DNA of 64,000 nucleotides from an uncultured Bacteroidales bacterium (GTDB lineage: Bacteria > Bacteroidota > Bacteroidia > Bacteroidales > UBA932), in the NCBI GenBank assembly GCA_944323805.1, contig CALUTW010000006.1:55516-119515 (forward strand). Direction: 5' to 3'. Position 1 is the first letter of the stretch. Each line of letters starts with the position of its first letter. The position numbers and the translations under genes are program-made. The notes under the pieces are model-generated. The model saw nothing but the letters and a program-made list of their open reading frames with translations, did not search any database and was not told where the DNA came from. Of the stretch, positions 38,227 to 47,648 are shown piece after piece.

Positions 38227-39057
38227 TCAGATTATTTTGCTGAACCGGTCCGGAATACGGACTACTATGTCAAGGTTAAACATTGCAGGCTTGTTCCACG
38301 CATATGGAGGACGTACAAGATTCTGCACAATTCTGGCAAAACGGGTCCACCTGTCCCAGTCGAGGGCTTTCTTGCGTGAGACCACCTCGATAGTCCTTGC
38401 ACGCCTTGCCAGATGCTTCGTCCAGCCTGCCGCCTTCCTGTCCTTGTCATTGAAACGCGCCTCTATCCTCTTGAGATCGAAATACCCGAAATGGAAAAGG
38501 AACAGCCCTTCGACAATATGGAAATTATGGCCTTTGATCCTGTGGAAACCCGACCCCCATGTAACCGGACGGGCTATCACTGAAGGCTTTGAATATCTGG
38601 TGCTCAGCAGCCCGTATTTCCTCTGCTCAAGGAAGGGCCTTTCCCCGTCTATCTCTTTTTCGCATCCCTTATGCTGCCCGACATCCACCCCGAGCCCGGA
38701 TACGGTAATATCTATCTTCCTGCTTCCCAGGAATTCCGCAAGAGACTGATGCAGGTCCGGGTCCACTACAAGGAACTCATCCGCATCGGTCCCGATGACA
38801 AGGTCATAACTCTCCAATAGCTCGGCCGCCCTGTCTGAAAGGAATTTCAGCCGTATCTTCTCAGCCTCCACAACCTGTCCCGGAATTTTGTCGCATGCAA
38901 CTGCATGCACACCTGAACACCATTCAGGAATCTCCTGGTCCTTGCCGTCGAAATACACATACAGGTTGGACATCCCGAGCTCGGCACCATAATATGCGAC
39001 CCATCTGCGAAGGAAGAAATCATCATTCCTTACCATTGTCACTGCACATATCTTCAT
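38227..39057 (-). CDS. Glycosyltransferase (family 2/92-like)
   Basis: This predicted cytoplasmic glycosyltransferase (276 residues) begins MKICAVTMVRNDDFFLRRWVAYY, the usual opening of the Glyco_tranf_2_4 / GT92-like group. It has the metal-binding DxD motif in LVIGTDADEFLVV (about residue 90), and WGSGFHRIKGHNFHIVEGLF followed by FHFGYFDLKRIEARFN toward the C-terminus. The substrate is unknown. The ATG at 39057 is the natural start; upstream in-frame sequence is low-complexity. A TAAATTTG element lies at 39122-39115. Confidence 0.8.
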   Translation of the reverse strand: MKICAVTMVRNDDFFLRRWVAYYGAELGMSNLYVYFDGKDQEIPEWCSGVHAVACDKIPGQVVEAEKIRLKFLSDRAAELLESYDLVIGTDADEFLVVDPDLHQSLAEFLGSRKIDITVSGLGVDVGQHKGCEKEIDGERPFLEQRKYGLLSTRYSKPSVIARPVTWGSGFHRIKGHNFHIVEGLFLFHFGYFDLKRIEARFNDKDRKAAGWTKHLARRARTIEVVSRKKALDWDRWTRFARIVQNLVRPPYAWNKPAMFNLDIVVRIPDRFSKII

Positions 39058-39218
39058 TATAATCATATTTTGGTTAAACACCGACAATCTTATGACTTTT
39101 CTGTCATCAGTTGTCAAATTTATAACAATTTTCATCAAAAAAAGAGAAACGATTTCAAAAAAGAGAAAAATATGAAGTATTTATTTTTAAATCGTACAAT
39201 GGAACGAATAATCATCAA

Positions 39219-39226
39219 TAGATTTG
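39219..39226 (+). promoter_or_regulatory. -7 element of the second surface-protein pair
   Basis: TAGATTTG matches TAnnTTTG and lies 43 bases before the ATG at 39269. It overlaps an upstream in-frame TTG, which argues that the TTG is not the start. Confidence 0.45.
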
Positions 39227-39268
39227 CCGCAGAGAAAACAGACAACGACACCAGATCCGACAGAATAT

Positions 39269-40399
39269 ATGGGACACAGAAACGACATAAGGGAAAAAGA
39301 CCGGAAGAACTCTTTTATTTTTCTCACTATACGCAGAGTTCTTTCTGCATACGCCTTGCTTATTACCAGTCTTCCGGTCTTTTCTATATACATGCCGGCG
39401 GCCCTGATGACCGTATCCGGATGCTCCGTCACCGGTCCCGTCCGGCCTTGCGATGAAGTCGGGCAGGATAAGGGCAGGCATGAAACAGTCCTGAGACTGA
39501 AGTCCGCAGAAGGCAACAGTCCTCACATACGGGAAATCGATCTGTTCATATTCAACGATGACGCGCTGAAACGTCTCGATTCCTACCAGAAGTTCGATAC
39601 GGACATCGGCAATACAGTGACAGCCGCATCCCGGAAAGGGAAGAAGATTCTCGTGGCTATAGCCAATTCCGGGAAGCCGGCGGAAGATTGGGCCGGAATA
39701 AATTCGATGGACGCAATAATGGATGTCACTGCGGACCTGAGAAATGAAAACCCTGACTCCATGACAATGGGCGGGACGGCTTATGCCGATATGGGAGTTG
39801 ACATGGAATGCAGCATGGTGCTGACGCCGCTCATTTCCGGGATATACATAAACTCAATCAGGTGCGATTTTTCAGGCAGACCATATGAAGGTCTGGAACT
39901 GCATGATGCAAGAGTGTATCTTACAAATGTCAATGCCTCGGCAAGGATATTTGCGGAAGATGGATTCAAGCCCATATCCATAATAAACGCAGGAAGGCTC
40001 TCCGATACCGACATGAACAGCCTTTCCTGTCCGGAAATGCTTCTGAAGACCATTGACGGCAACATCGGGGACGAGGCATGCAGGATTGGTGCAGCCTTAT
40101 ACTGCTACCCCAATGACTGCCCCGAAGAAACAGCCGGTTCGCCCTTTACAAGGCTCGTAATCGAAGGCAGCCTGGACGGGAAGACATATTATTACCCTGT
40201 AAACATCAACAGGCCATCGGCAGGGGCTCTGGCAGCCGGTAAAAACGGCATATCACGGAACTGCCGCTACATATACGACATAACTGTCACGAGAAGCGGG
40301 ACAACCGATCCGGACATCGTTGCCGACCCTTCCATGATACAGGTAAGATGCGATATATTGCCATGGGAAGAACTTGAAGAAGATGAAATCGATTTCTAG
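39269..40399 (+). CDS. FimB/Mfa2-like fimbrial subunit lipoprotein
   Basis: This is an exported protein (376 residues) with a long signal region ending in the lipobox TVSGC. The mature part shows the Bacteroidales fimbrial-subunit pattern: REIDLFIFNDDALKRLDSYQ, GKKILVAIANSGKPAEDWAG, LTPLISGIYINSIRCDF, then YYYPVNINRP and NCRYIYDITVTRSGTTDPD. It ends QVRCDILPWEELEEDEIDF, as in FimA/Mfa1-type or FimB/Mfa2-type subunits. Such proteins form or anchor surface fimbriae by strand exchange. It overlaps the next gene by 17 bases. Confidence 0.72.
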   Translation: MGHRNDIREKDRKNSFIFLTIRRVLSAYALLITSLPVFSIYMPAALMTVSGCSVTGPVRPCDEVGQDKGRHETVLRLKSAEGNSPHIREIDLFIFNDDALKRLDSYQKFDTDIGNTVTAASRKGKKILVAIANSGKPAEDWAGINSMDAIMDVTADLRNENPDSMTMGGTAYADMGVDMECSMVLTPLISGIYINSIRCDFSGRPYEGLELHDARVYLTNVNASARIFAEDGFKPISIINAGRLSDTDMNSLSCPEMLLKTIDGNIGDEACRIGAALYCYPNDCPEETAGSPFTRLVIEGSLDGKTYYYPVNINRPSAGALAAGKNGISRNCRYIYDITVTRSGTTDPDIVADPSMIQVRCDILPWEELEEDEIDF

Positions 40400-41942
40400 G
40401 ATTACAATGACACTCCGGACCGTCGCAGCAGCAATATGCATTGCGGCAGCCGCAGCATGCAGCAACACTGGCACAATGGATAATGAATGCCATGGCATTG
40501 TACGCATATCCATTCCCGGGAACAGCATGACAAGCAGGTCGGAAGACCCTGAAGAATACCTCGTCACTGATATGAACATATTCATATTCAATGCAGAAGG
40601 GCTTCTTGAGGAACATGTATACCTGGATGCTTCAGACCTTGTGCACAGCGGGGACAGCTACATCTACGGAACAGACCTTATCATCGGGTGCACGTATTCC
40701 GTATATGCATGTGCCAATGCCGGCTATCCGATTGAAGCCACCTCGGCCGGAGACCTTGACAGATACCGGTATTACCTCGTCTATCCGGACGACTACCGCG
40801 CCGGCATACCGATGAGCGGCGTGACCGGGAACCATGTCCTGACTTCAGACGGGACCATTCCGGTCATGCTCGAACGGGTAATGGCAAAGGTATCTTTATG
40901 CATCGACCGGAGCGGATTGTCGGACGGGGTCGGATTCCATGTGAAGAAAGTGACAGTAGGGGCCTGCCCCAAGTCCGCATATCTGTTCCGTGAAAGCCGG
41001 GCGGAAACGGAAGATGACATATTCCGGGCAGGATTCTCAAAGGAGTCAGATGACATATATGCCCTCAATACCGATACCGGATTCGGAAGAAGCGGCAGCA
41101 TATGCCTGTATCTGATGGAGAACATGAACGGGGACCTGCTCGGAGCCGGTATCTCCGACGATGAAAAGGTGCTTGACAGTGACGACCCCCGTTCACGGCT
41201 ATGCACCTACATTGAAATAGAGGCCGACTACCTGTCGGACACGTTCTTTACAATCCCAGGGGAAAGCCTTGTATACAGGTTCTACCTCGGGGAGGACAAC
41301 GGCAACTTCGATGTCAGGAGAAACACATGCTACAACATTTGCGTAAAGCCTGAAGACGACGGGCTGACAGGCGACAGCTGGAGGATAGACACGGCCGGCA
41401 TAGGCAAGTTCATCACTGACATACGCCTGTCATATGACTCATTATACCTTTCTTACTACGGGGAAAGTGCGGTCATAACGGCCTGGCTCTACCCGGATGA
41501 CGCATCATACAAATCCCTCATATGGGAGACCGACAATCATGCCGTCGCGGACGTATCTGACTCGGGTGCGGTCACAGCTGTCGGGGAAGGGACATGCAGG
41601 ATAACATGTACCGCGGCGGATGGCAGCGGGATATCCGCCTCCTGCAATGTCCATGTGGAATTCTCCCCCGTATACATGAAGATATATCCGGGGAACTTCA
41701 TCAGGGGAAGAATCGGGGACCGGATACATGTCGAATGCGAGTATTTCCCGCCGGATGCCCCTTTTGACATAGGGTTGGAGGAGCTTGAATACGACAAGTC
41801 AAGGGGAATCTACGACTATGTCATCGATGAAGACGGGAAAGGGGTAGAGCTGACCCTGACAGGAAACGGGAGCGGGATGCTTTACATGGAGGCCGGATAC
41901 CCGGTAAACCAGAGTGAAATGATAGTGATCGTAGTCGACTGA
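40383..41942 (+). CDS. FimB/Mfa2-like (DUF4906-type) lipoprotein with Ig-like domain
   Basis: This is an exported lipoprotein (519 residues; AVAAAICIAAAAAC-type signal ending AAAAAC). Residues 40-340 match the FimB/Mfa2/DUF4906 pattern (TDMNIFIFNAEGLLEEHVYL, YSVYACANAGYP, PVMLERVMAKVSLCIDRSG, NTCYNICVKPEDDG). A BIG2 Ig-like domain (YKSLIWETDNHAVADVSDSG) follows near 355-430, and about 85 more residues end the protein. The architecture parallels the larger protein encoded at 24916-27675. The ATG at 40383 lies inside the end of the previous gene, which implies translational coupling. Confidence 0.72.
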   Translation: MKSISRITMTLRTVAAAICIAAAAACSNTGTMDNECHGIVRISIPGNSMTSRSEDPEEYLVTDMNIFIFNAEGLLEEHVYLDASDLVHSGDSYIYGTDLIIGCTYSVYACANAGYPIEATSAGDLDRYRYYLVYPDDYRAGIPMSGVTGNHVLTSDGTIPVMLERVMAKVSLCIDRSGLSDGVGFHVKKVTVGACPKSAYLFRESRAETEDDIFRAGFSKESDDIYALNTDTGFGRSGSICLYLMENMNGDLLGAGISDDEKVLDSDDPRSRLCTYIEIEADYLSDTFFTIPGESLVYRFYLGEDNGNFDVRRNTCYNICVKPEDDGLTGDSWRIDTAGIGKFITDIRLSYDSLYLSYYGESAVITAWLYPDDASYKSLIWETDNHAVADVSDSGAVTAVGEGTCRITCTAADGSGISASCNVHVEFSPVYMKIYPGNFIRGRIGDRIHVECEYFPPDAPFDIGLEELEYDKSRGIYDYVIDEDGKGVELTLTGNGSGMLYMEAGYPVNQSEMIVIVVD

Positions 41943-41950
41943 CAATCCGG

Positions 41951-44857
41951 CTAACGGAGGTATCTGGCAGTCCAGGTATCGGCATTCCTGACGAGATCCT
42001 CGGGTGTCCCCTCGAACACGAGACGGCCACCGTCATCCCCGGCTTCCGGACCGAGGTCTATTACCCAGTCCGCGGCACGGATCACGTCCGGATTATGCTC
42101 TACTACGACTATCGAATGCCCCCTTGCTATAAGTTCATCAAACGACTTCAGAAGTTTCTCTACATCATAGAAATGCAGTCCGGTAGTAGGCTCGTCAAAA
42201 ATGAACATGATACGGTGCTCCTTACCTTTGGAAGACGCATCATTCATCGACAGGAAATATGCAAGCTTTATCCTCTGGCTTTCCCCGCCGCTGAGCGTAC
42301 TGCTGCTCTGGCCGAGCTTGATATATGACAGGCCGACATCGACAAGGGGCTGAAGCCTCTCCGCTATCCTCCTGGCTGCCGCATCCGGCTGGGAGGAGAA
42401 GAAGTCTATCGCCTCCTCGACACTCATATTCAATATGTCATCTATGTTTCTTCCCTTATATCGGACCTCAAGGATATCCGGCTTGAAACGCTTTCCCCCG
42501 CATGCTTCGCATACCATCGTGACATCCGCCATGAACTGCATGCCTATCTTCACGAAGCCCTCTCCCTGGCACTCGGGACATCTGCCTCCGTCCATATTGA
42601 AGGAGAAATGAGACGGGGTATAACCGTTGAGCTTTGCATAAGGCTGGTCTGAAAGCAGCTTGCGGATATCGTCATATACCTTGAGATAGGTCACGGCATT
42701 GGAACGGGAACTTTTCCCTATCGGATTCTGGTCGACATACTCCACCTGCGCAATCCGGTCAAGATTGCCGGAAAGCCCCCTGAATGTCCCCGGAGCCGCC
42801 CCGGTCTGATTAATATGTCTGAAAAGAGCCGGATACAGTATGTCTCCGACAAGAGACGACTTTCCGCTTCCGCTCACACCCGTCACGACGGTCAGTATCC
42901 CCAACGGAAAACATACGTCGATATCCTTCAGATTGTGCTCCATTGCACCTTCGACAGTGATGGAATATACCCAGGGATGCTTCTCCCTCATGTATCTCTT
43001 GCGCTGGCCGGAAAGATATTGCAGCGTCAGAGATGAAGATACGGCACGGCTATCGGTATTATCCCCTATCCTGCCCTTGAATACTATCTCTCCTCCATTG
43101 ATACCGGCATACGGTCCCATATCGATAAGCATGTCCGCAGCCCGCATTATCTCTTCGTCATGCTCGACGACAACGACAGTGTTGCCTATATCCCGGAGTC
43201 TCCTCAATACGGAAATCAGCCTGTCGGTGTCACGCGGATGCAGTCCGATGCTTGGCTCGTCAAGTATGTACAACGACCCCACAAGTGAACTTCCGAGGGC
43301 AGTCACAAGATTTATCCTCTGGCTTTCCCCTCCTGAAAGGGTATTTGATGTACGGTTTAGGGTAAGGTATGAAAGTCCTACATCCTTAATGTACCGGAGC
43401 CGCGTAACTATCTCGGACACGGCTTTGGATACTATGCTGCGCTCGTAGTCCGTCAGCCGGAGACCCATAAAGAAATCCAGGAGGCTGTCAACATTCATGC
43501 ACAGCAGTTCATGGATATTCTTTCCTCCTACCTTGACATAAAGGGCATCTTTCCTGAGCCGGCTTCCTCCGCATTCCCGGCAGACGGTCTTGCCGGAATA
43601 GCGGCTGAGCATATACTTGTACTGTATCTTGTACTTGTTGGCATCCACCCACCGGAAGAACTCATTAAGCCCGATAATGGAATCTTCCTCCGATGAGCCC
43701 TTCCGGCCCTGCCATATCATGTCTTTCTGCTCATCCGTAAGATTGCAGTACGGTTCAAAGACAGGAAGCCCGTATCTTGATGCATTCATTACCATATGGT
43801 CCTTGAACCAACCCATCTTCTCTCCCCGCCAGCAGGCTATCGCCCCGTCATAGATGCTCTTGCTCTTGTCCGGGATGACCAGGTCTTCACTGATTCCTAT
43901 TATCTGTCCGAGCCCACCGCATACGGGGCAGGCACCGAGCGGGCTGTTGAAACTGAACATGTATTCATCCGGCTCATGGAATGTCATGCCGTCGGCTTCA
44001 AACCGGTTGACGAACCTGTGGAGGCTCCCGTCATCTTCAGGGACATCCCCGTCAGGAGATTTCTTTCTGACCAGCATGGTCCCGTTTCCCTTGTCGAATG
44101 CCGTCTGGATGGAAGAATGCAGCCTGGTATTCAGGTCCTCCCATTGCGTCGCTGTCCACTGAACCCCGTCTCTCCCTGTTGCCGTCGCCTCGCCCGTCAC
44201 GGAATCCCAATGCACCGCCGGGATCCTGAGCCTGTCTACAAGCAGATAAAGTTCCCCGGGGTATTCCCCTGTCCCGGACATTTTCATCACATCCTCTATC
44301 CTTACCGGCCTGTCGGTATAGAATCTCGAATAGCCCTCTTCCTTGAGGCCCAGCATCAGCTCAACCTTATCTTCCCTGTCCGACCAGCCTATATCGGCCA
44401 GCAGATATACGTCGGCGGCCTCTCCGGAAAGCACATATTCGAATACATCCTTGACAGTATGGCATTTCACTTCCTTGCCGCTTATCGGAGAGTATGTCCT
44501 TCCTATCCTCGCGAAAATTATACGGAGATAATCGAATATCTCAGTGCTTGTCGCCACCGTGGAGCGTGGATTACGGGTATTTACCTTCTGTTCGATGGCT
44601 ATTGCCGGTGGTATACCCTCTATCTTCTCGACATCCGGCTTGACCATCCTGCCGAGGAACTGTCTTGCATAGGAAGACAGGCTTTCAGCAAAACGCCTCT
44701 GCCCCTCGGCGAAAAGAGTGTCGAAGGCCAGCGACGACTTGCCGGAGCCGGATATGCCGGTTATCACTACAAACTTTCCTCTCGGTATCTCTACAGATAC
44801 ATCCTTAAGGTTATTGACCCTGGCCCCCTTTATAATGATACTGCTGCTGTCAGACAT
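41951..44857 (-). CDS. uvrA: Excinuclease ABC subunit A
   Basis: This is a DNA-damage recognition ATPase (968 residues) with two ABC modules. Walker A motifs are [20 protein letters not shown] (about residue 30) and [20 protein letters not shown] (about 630). Signature motifs are [13 protein letters not shown] and [14 protein letters not shown]. Zn-finger pairs lie in CPVCGG/CRECGG and in [18 protein letters not shown]. It loads UvrB on damaged DNA. The ATG at 44857 has a GGAGGTGG ribosome-binding site. A TATCTTTG -7 element is at 44891-44884. The gene is convergent with the surface-protein pair, only eight bases apart. Confidence 0.96.
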   Translation of the reverse strand: MSDSSSIIIKGARVNNLKDVSVEIPRGKFVVITGISGSGKSSLAFDTLFAEGQRRFAESLSSYARQFLGRMVKPDVEKIEGIPPAIAIEQKVNTRNPRSTVATSTEIFDYLRIIFARIGRTYSPISGKEVKCHTVKDVFEYVLSGEAADVYLLADIGWSDREDKVELMLGLKEEGYSRFYTDRPVRIEDVMKMSGTGEYPGELYLLVDRLRIPAVHWDSVTGEATATGRDGVQWTATQWEDLNTRLHSSIQTAFDKGNGTMLVRKKSPDGDVPEDDGSLHRFVNRFEADGMTFHEPDEYMFSFNSPLGACPVCGGLGQIIGISEDLVIPDKSKSIYDGAIACWRGEKMGWFKDHMVMNASRYGLPVFEPYCNLTDEQKDMIWQGRKGSSEEDSIIGLNEFFRWVDANKYKIQYKYMLSRYSGKTVCRECGGSRLRKDALYVKVGGKNIHELLCMNVDSLLDFFMGLRLTDYERSIVSKAVSEIVTRLRYIKDVGLSYLTLNRTSNTLSGGESQRINLVTALGSSLVGSLYILDEPSIGLHPRDTDRLISVLRRLRDIGNTVVVVEHDEEIMRAADMLIDMGPYAGINGGEIVFKGRIGDNTDSRAVSSSLTLQYLSGQRKRYMREKHPWVYSITVEGAMEHNLKDIDVCFPLGILTVVTGVSGSGKSSLVGDILYPALFRHINQTGAAPGTFRGLSGNLDRIAQVEYVDQNPIGKSSRSNAVTYLKVYDDIRKLLSDQPYAKLNGYTPSHFSFNMDGGRCPECQGEGFVKIGMQFMADVTMVCEACGGKRFKPDILEVRYKGRNIDDILNMSVEEAIDFFSSQPDAAARRIAERLQPLVDVGLSYIKLGQSSSTLSGGESQRIKLAYFLSMNDASSKGKEHRIMFIFDEPTTGLHFYDVEKLLKSFDELIARGHSIVVVEHNPDVIRAADWVIDLGPEAGDDGGRLVFEGTPEDLVRNADTWTARYLR

Positions 44858-44987
44858 AACCACCTCCTGAAAAATGCAATATTCAAAGATACGAATTTTT
44901 CCGTTTCCGGACATTGTCCACAGCTATTTTACCCCTAGCGCGGCATCATACCACAGGCATGCACACCTCACGGCATACATGTGAATG

Positions 44988-45022
44988 CGGACATTCTGGC
45001 ACAAATCCGGACATTCTGGCAT
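44988..45022 (+). promoter_or_regulatory. Two direct repeats upstream of hsp20
   Basis: CGGACATTCTGGCAC (44988-45002) and CGGACATTCTGGCAT (45008-45022) are 20 bases apart, two DNA turns, on the same face. A further TGTGACA follows at 45028-45034. The repeats match CTGACATTTTGACAC upstream of dnaK. This is a likely activator site in the uvrA-hsp20 intergenic stretch (44858-45201), which holds no gene. Confidence 0.5.
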
Positions 45023-45074
45023 CAGATTGTGACATATTTTCCACTTTTTCTTCATTTTCAGCATTTTTCAGCAA

Positions 45075-45090
45075 TGGCACATCGATTGAT
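45075..45090 (+). promoter_or_regulatory. Sigma-54-like promoter of hsp20
   Basis: TGGCAC, five bases, TTGAT fits the -24/-12 pattern (TGGCAC-N5-TTGC). A start near 45100 would give a leader of about 100 bases. The upstream repeats would then be at about -110 to -78, a usual place for enhancer-binding activators. Confidence 0.5.
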
Positions 45091-45201
45091 ATTATTCAAG
45101 GCGTCCGGCTGAAAATCCCGGAGGGATGAAATCCAGACCGAAAGGACAGCAGCACGGACAGGTTAAAGAATTAAAAAATATAAAAATAGGAGATTTAAAT
45201 T

Positions 45202-45633
45202 ATGGTACCTTCAAGAAGAAACAACCAGACTTGGTTACCGGACATTTTCAACGACTTTTTCGATACTGACTGGATGGGCAGAATGAATGCGACTGCACCT
45301 GCAATCAATGTATTAGAAGATGAAAACAACTATGACCTTGAGCTTGCAGCCCCGGGTATGACAAAGGAAGACTTCAAGGTCCATATCAATGAGGAGGGCA
45401 ACCTCGTCATCGAGATGGAGAAGAAGCAGGATGAAAAGGAAGAGAAGAAACACGGACATTACCTGCGCCGCGAATTCTCTTACTCGAAATTCCAGCAGAC
45501 AATGCTCCTGCCTGATGATGCCGACAAGGAGAAAATCAGTGCACGTGTCGAGCACGGAGTCCTGAATGTCAACATACCGAAAATCCAGAAACAGGCTATC
45601 GACGATTCAAAGAAAGTAATTGAAGTCAAATAA
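45202..45633 (+). CDS. Small heat-shock protein (Hsp20/alpha-crystallin)
   Basis: This ATP-independent chaperone (143 residues) has a short N-terminus (PDIFNDFFDTDW). The alpha-crystallin domain runs from PAINVLEDENNYDLELAAPG to the end, and includes KEDFKVHINEEGNLVIEMEK, REFSYSKFQQTMLLPDD and the GVLNVNIPK motif. An IxI-like tail is not obvious. It is monocistronic, with the ribosome-binding site AGGAGA before the ATG and a strong terminator after. Confidence 0.95.
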   Translation: MVPSRRNNQTWLPDIFNDFFDTDWMGRMNATAPAINVLEDENNYDLELAAPGMTKEDFKVHINEEGNLVIEMEKKQDEKEEKKHGHYLRREFSYSKFQQTMLLPDDADKEKISARVEHGVLNVNIPKIQKQAIDDSKKVIEVK

Positions 45634-45652
45634 CCTGAAAGAATAAATAATG

Positions 45653-45687
45653 CAGCCGGCAGGAAATTCCTGCCGGCTGTTTTTTTT
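45653..45687 (+). terminator. Rho-independent terminator of hsp20
   Basis: CAGCCGGCAGG and CCTGCCGGCTG form an 11-base GC-rich stem with loop AAATT, followed by eight T. It lies 19 bases after the hsp20 stop. Confidence 0.95.
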
Positions 45688-45806
45688 GCATCTGCTGCGA
45701 GTCATTTGTGCCATATTGCTGCCGCCGGTATTTATTATTTATCGACACTCAAAAAAAGAAAAAAGATATAAAAAGAGAAAAACCTGCCGGTTGCCGGATG
45801 TCCGCA

Positions 45807-45838
45807 TTGTCTTTTCCCGGAGAATATTCATAAGTTTG
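45807..45838 (+). promoter_or_regulatory. Promoter of the Rpn-family gene
   Basis: TTG (45807-45809), 21 bases, then TAAGTTTG (45831-45838) matches the Bacteroidetes promoter form. The ATG is 31 bases downstream. Confidence 0.5.
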
Positions 45839-45868
45839 CCATCGAACTTTTAATGAAATCTGAGAATT

Positions 45869-46789
45869 ATGAGCAATGGGATTACGGCCATGGTGCAGAG
45901 GTATGTGGACATTTTGACGGAGGCGGGATTCAAGGCCGTGTTCGGGGTGGAGAAGAACAAGGATGTTCTCATCGATTTATTGAATGTGCTGCTCCCGGAG
46001 CACCGCCGCGTGCATGACCTCTCTTATGCAACGACGGAGATTCCGGGATTCACGATGGCCAACAAGAGCGTAAGGCTTGACCTGAGGTGTATCGGGGAGG
46101 ATGGGACGAGGTTCATCGTGGAGATGCAGTGTTACCGGCAGCTCAATTTCTTCAAGAGATGTGTCGAGTATGCCGCAAAGTTGTACGATGCGGGGTCGGA
46201 GCAGGGCGACGGGCATGAGTACGACCTCGCTCCGGTGTATTTCATCGGGCTGCTCAACACCGAAATCCCGAAGTCCGACAGGAGCGACGGAAGTATATGG
46301 AGTGACAGGTATGTCTCCGAGTACACGTTCAGGGAAAAAGTCAGCCAGGAAGTCGTGGATGAGACTATTTTTCTTAATTTTGTAGAACTGCACCGCTTCA
46401 GGAAGGAACTGCACGAGTGTGTGAGCCTGGTGGACAAGTGGTGCTATTCGCTGAAGCATGTGGGGTCTTTGGACAGGTTGCCGGAGGAGTTGCGGGTCAG
46501 GGCGTTCGAGAGACTGTTCGAGGCATGCGAGATTGCGAAATTCACTCCGGAGGAGAAACTCAGATATGAACACGATATGATTACCGAACGGGACTATGAC
46601 AACATTATCTATACCGCCAAGGTCGAAGGCAGAACCGAAGGTAAAGCAGAGGGTCTGGCCGAGGGCGAAGCGAAAGGTCGTGCCGAAGGAAAGACAGATG
46701 TCGCACGAGCCATGAAAGCGAAAGGCCTTGGGATCAGTCTGATTTCCGAACTGACGGGGCTTTCGGAGGAGGAAATCCAGAGGCTGTAG
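45869..46789 (+). CDS. Rpn-family recombination-promoting nuclease (PD-(D/E)XK)
   Basis: This protein (306 residues) is of the Rpn/YhgA-like putative transposase group, which are PD-(D/E)XK DNA endonucleases. The catalytic core is visible: the FKAVFGVEKNKDVLIDLLN opening, Asp in VRLDLRCIGEDG (about 69-80) and the E-x-Q motif IVEMQCYRQLNFFKR (about 84-98). A helical part follows, then a C-terminal run of Ala/Glu/Gly-Lys repeats (GKAEGLAEGEAKGRAEGK) and a final helix-turn-helix-like LGISLISELTGLSEEEIQRL. It is intact. Members are abundant and variable in Bacteroidales genomes. Confidence 0.87.
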   Translation: MSNGITAMVQRYVDILTEAGFKAVFGVEKNKDVLIDLLNVLLPEHRRVHDLSYATTEIPGFTMANKSVRLDLRCIGEDGTRFIVEMQCYRQLNFFKRCVEYAAKLYDAGSEQGDGHEYDLAPVYFIGLLNTEIPKSDRSDGSIWSDRYVSEYTFREKVSQEVVDETIFLNFVELHRFRKELHECVSLVDKWCYSLKHVGSLDRLPEELRVRAFERLFEACEIAKFTPEEKLRYEHDMITERDYDNIIYTAKVEGRTEGKAEGLAEGEAKGRAEGKTDVARAMKAKGLGISLISELTGLSEEEIQRL

Positions 46790-46812
46790 GGTAGCCGACA
46801 GAAATGATAACA

Positions 46813-46990
46813 TCAAATAAGTTCGCTTTCCTTAAAAATATTATTAATGGGAAGGCTGATATTCTGTTTCGTAGAACTGAATAATTCCGCCATCTGCGTC
46901 TGTGTCAACCAGACGGTCTCATTTTCCAGACGGACTTCCAGATGTTTTTTATTTTTATAATACTTGTCTGATATGCCATTAGAATGCTCA
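46813..46990 (-). pseudogene. RhuM-like protein fragment
   Basis: Without a start codon, the minus strand reads HLEVRLENETVWLTQTQMAE and then LFSSTKQNISLPINNIFKES before a stop. This matches the N-terminal region shared by RhuM-family virulence-associated proteins. Only about 50 residues remain, and the reading frame upstream contains stops. The rest of the 346-base gap (46790-47135) is AT-rich with no gene that I can see. Confidence 0.6.
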
Positions 46991-47135
46991 ATTATATGTA
47001 TAGGAGTACAATAGTCTCCTAAGTTTAATCATAGGTTCTATGCAATAAATCTAAGTAATGATGCTAAAAACAGCAACTACCCATCTTTAGCATCATTACA
47101 AAATTAACATTATATCATAAAACAATATCAAGTAT

Positions 47136-47648
47136 TTATTCTGCCTTATACGATGTATAGTAAGCAGAATGTATTTTCATAACATTAAAAGTTTTTATCT
47201 CTGTACTAGATTCTTTATTAGTGCTAATATTCGAGACAACAATACGGCATGGTTGATTTACATTAAATTCAAAAGTTTCTTCTTTAATCACAGATTCTGC
47301 CTGAAGTGTACGGTTCTGAGTAATTTCATACTTTTTGTTATCTATCAAATTTCCGGCATCATCTACACATTTCACTTCAAATATAATATGCTGCCTTGAA
47401 TTCGCATTAGGCATAATACTACTATATTTTATAGTAAATATACCTACACCATTCTCAAGAATAGGAGAAGTAAGTGATCCACGACCATCTTCCACGGCAT
47501 TTAAACCATTCAATGCAAGTCTTACTTCAGAATTGTCATCATCATATTCGACAACAACACAATTTTTAAATGTCCACCCGCCTTCAAGTTTACCTTCAAG
47601 CAATGTATTCTCCGACAGCAATTCCTCCGGTCTTGTCCGTGTCATCAA
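47136..47648 (-). pseudogene. C-terminal beta-sandwich piece of a secreted protein
   Basis: This is an open frame of 170 codons, but the first 17 residues are an out-of-frame reading of the GH18-like remnant next to it. From about LEGGWTFKNCVVVEYDD on, it looks like the beta-sandwich found at the end of many Bacteroidetes secreted proteins (LALNGLNAVEDGRGSLTSPI, then HIIFEVKCVDDAGNLIDNKK). There is no signal peptide. It is more AT-rich than the flanking genes. It is probably the tail of a larger protein joined or shifted at about 47625. Confidence 0.5.

Noticed and set aside
43796..44938. A 380-codon plus-strand open frame opposite uvrA
   Set aside because: Its composition is that of antisense to uvrA, with no recognisable domain and no promoter.
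45202..45633. A CIRCE (HrcA) element before hsp20 or dnaK
   Set aside because: The TTAGCACTC-N9-GAGTGCTAA sequence is not present in either upstream region.
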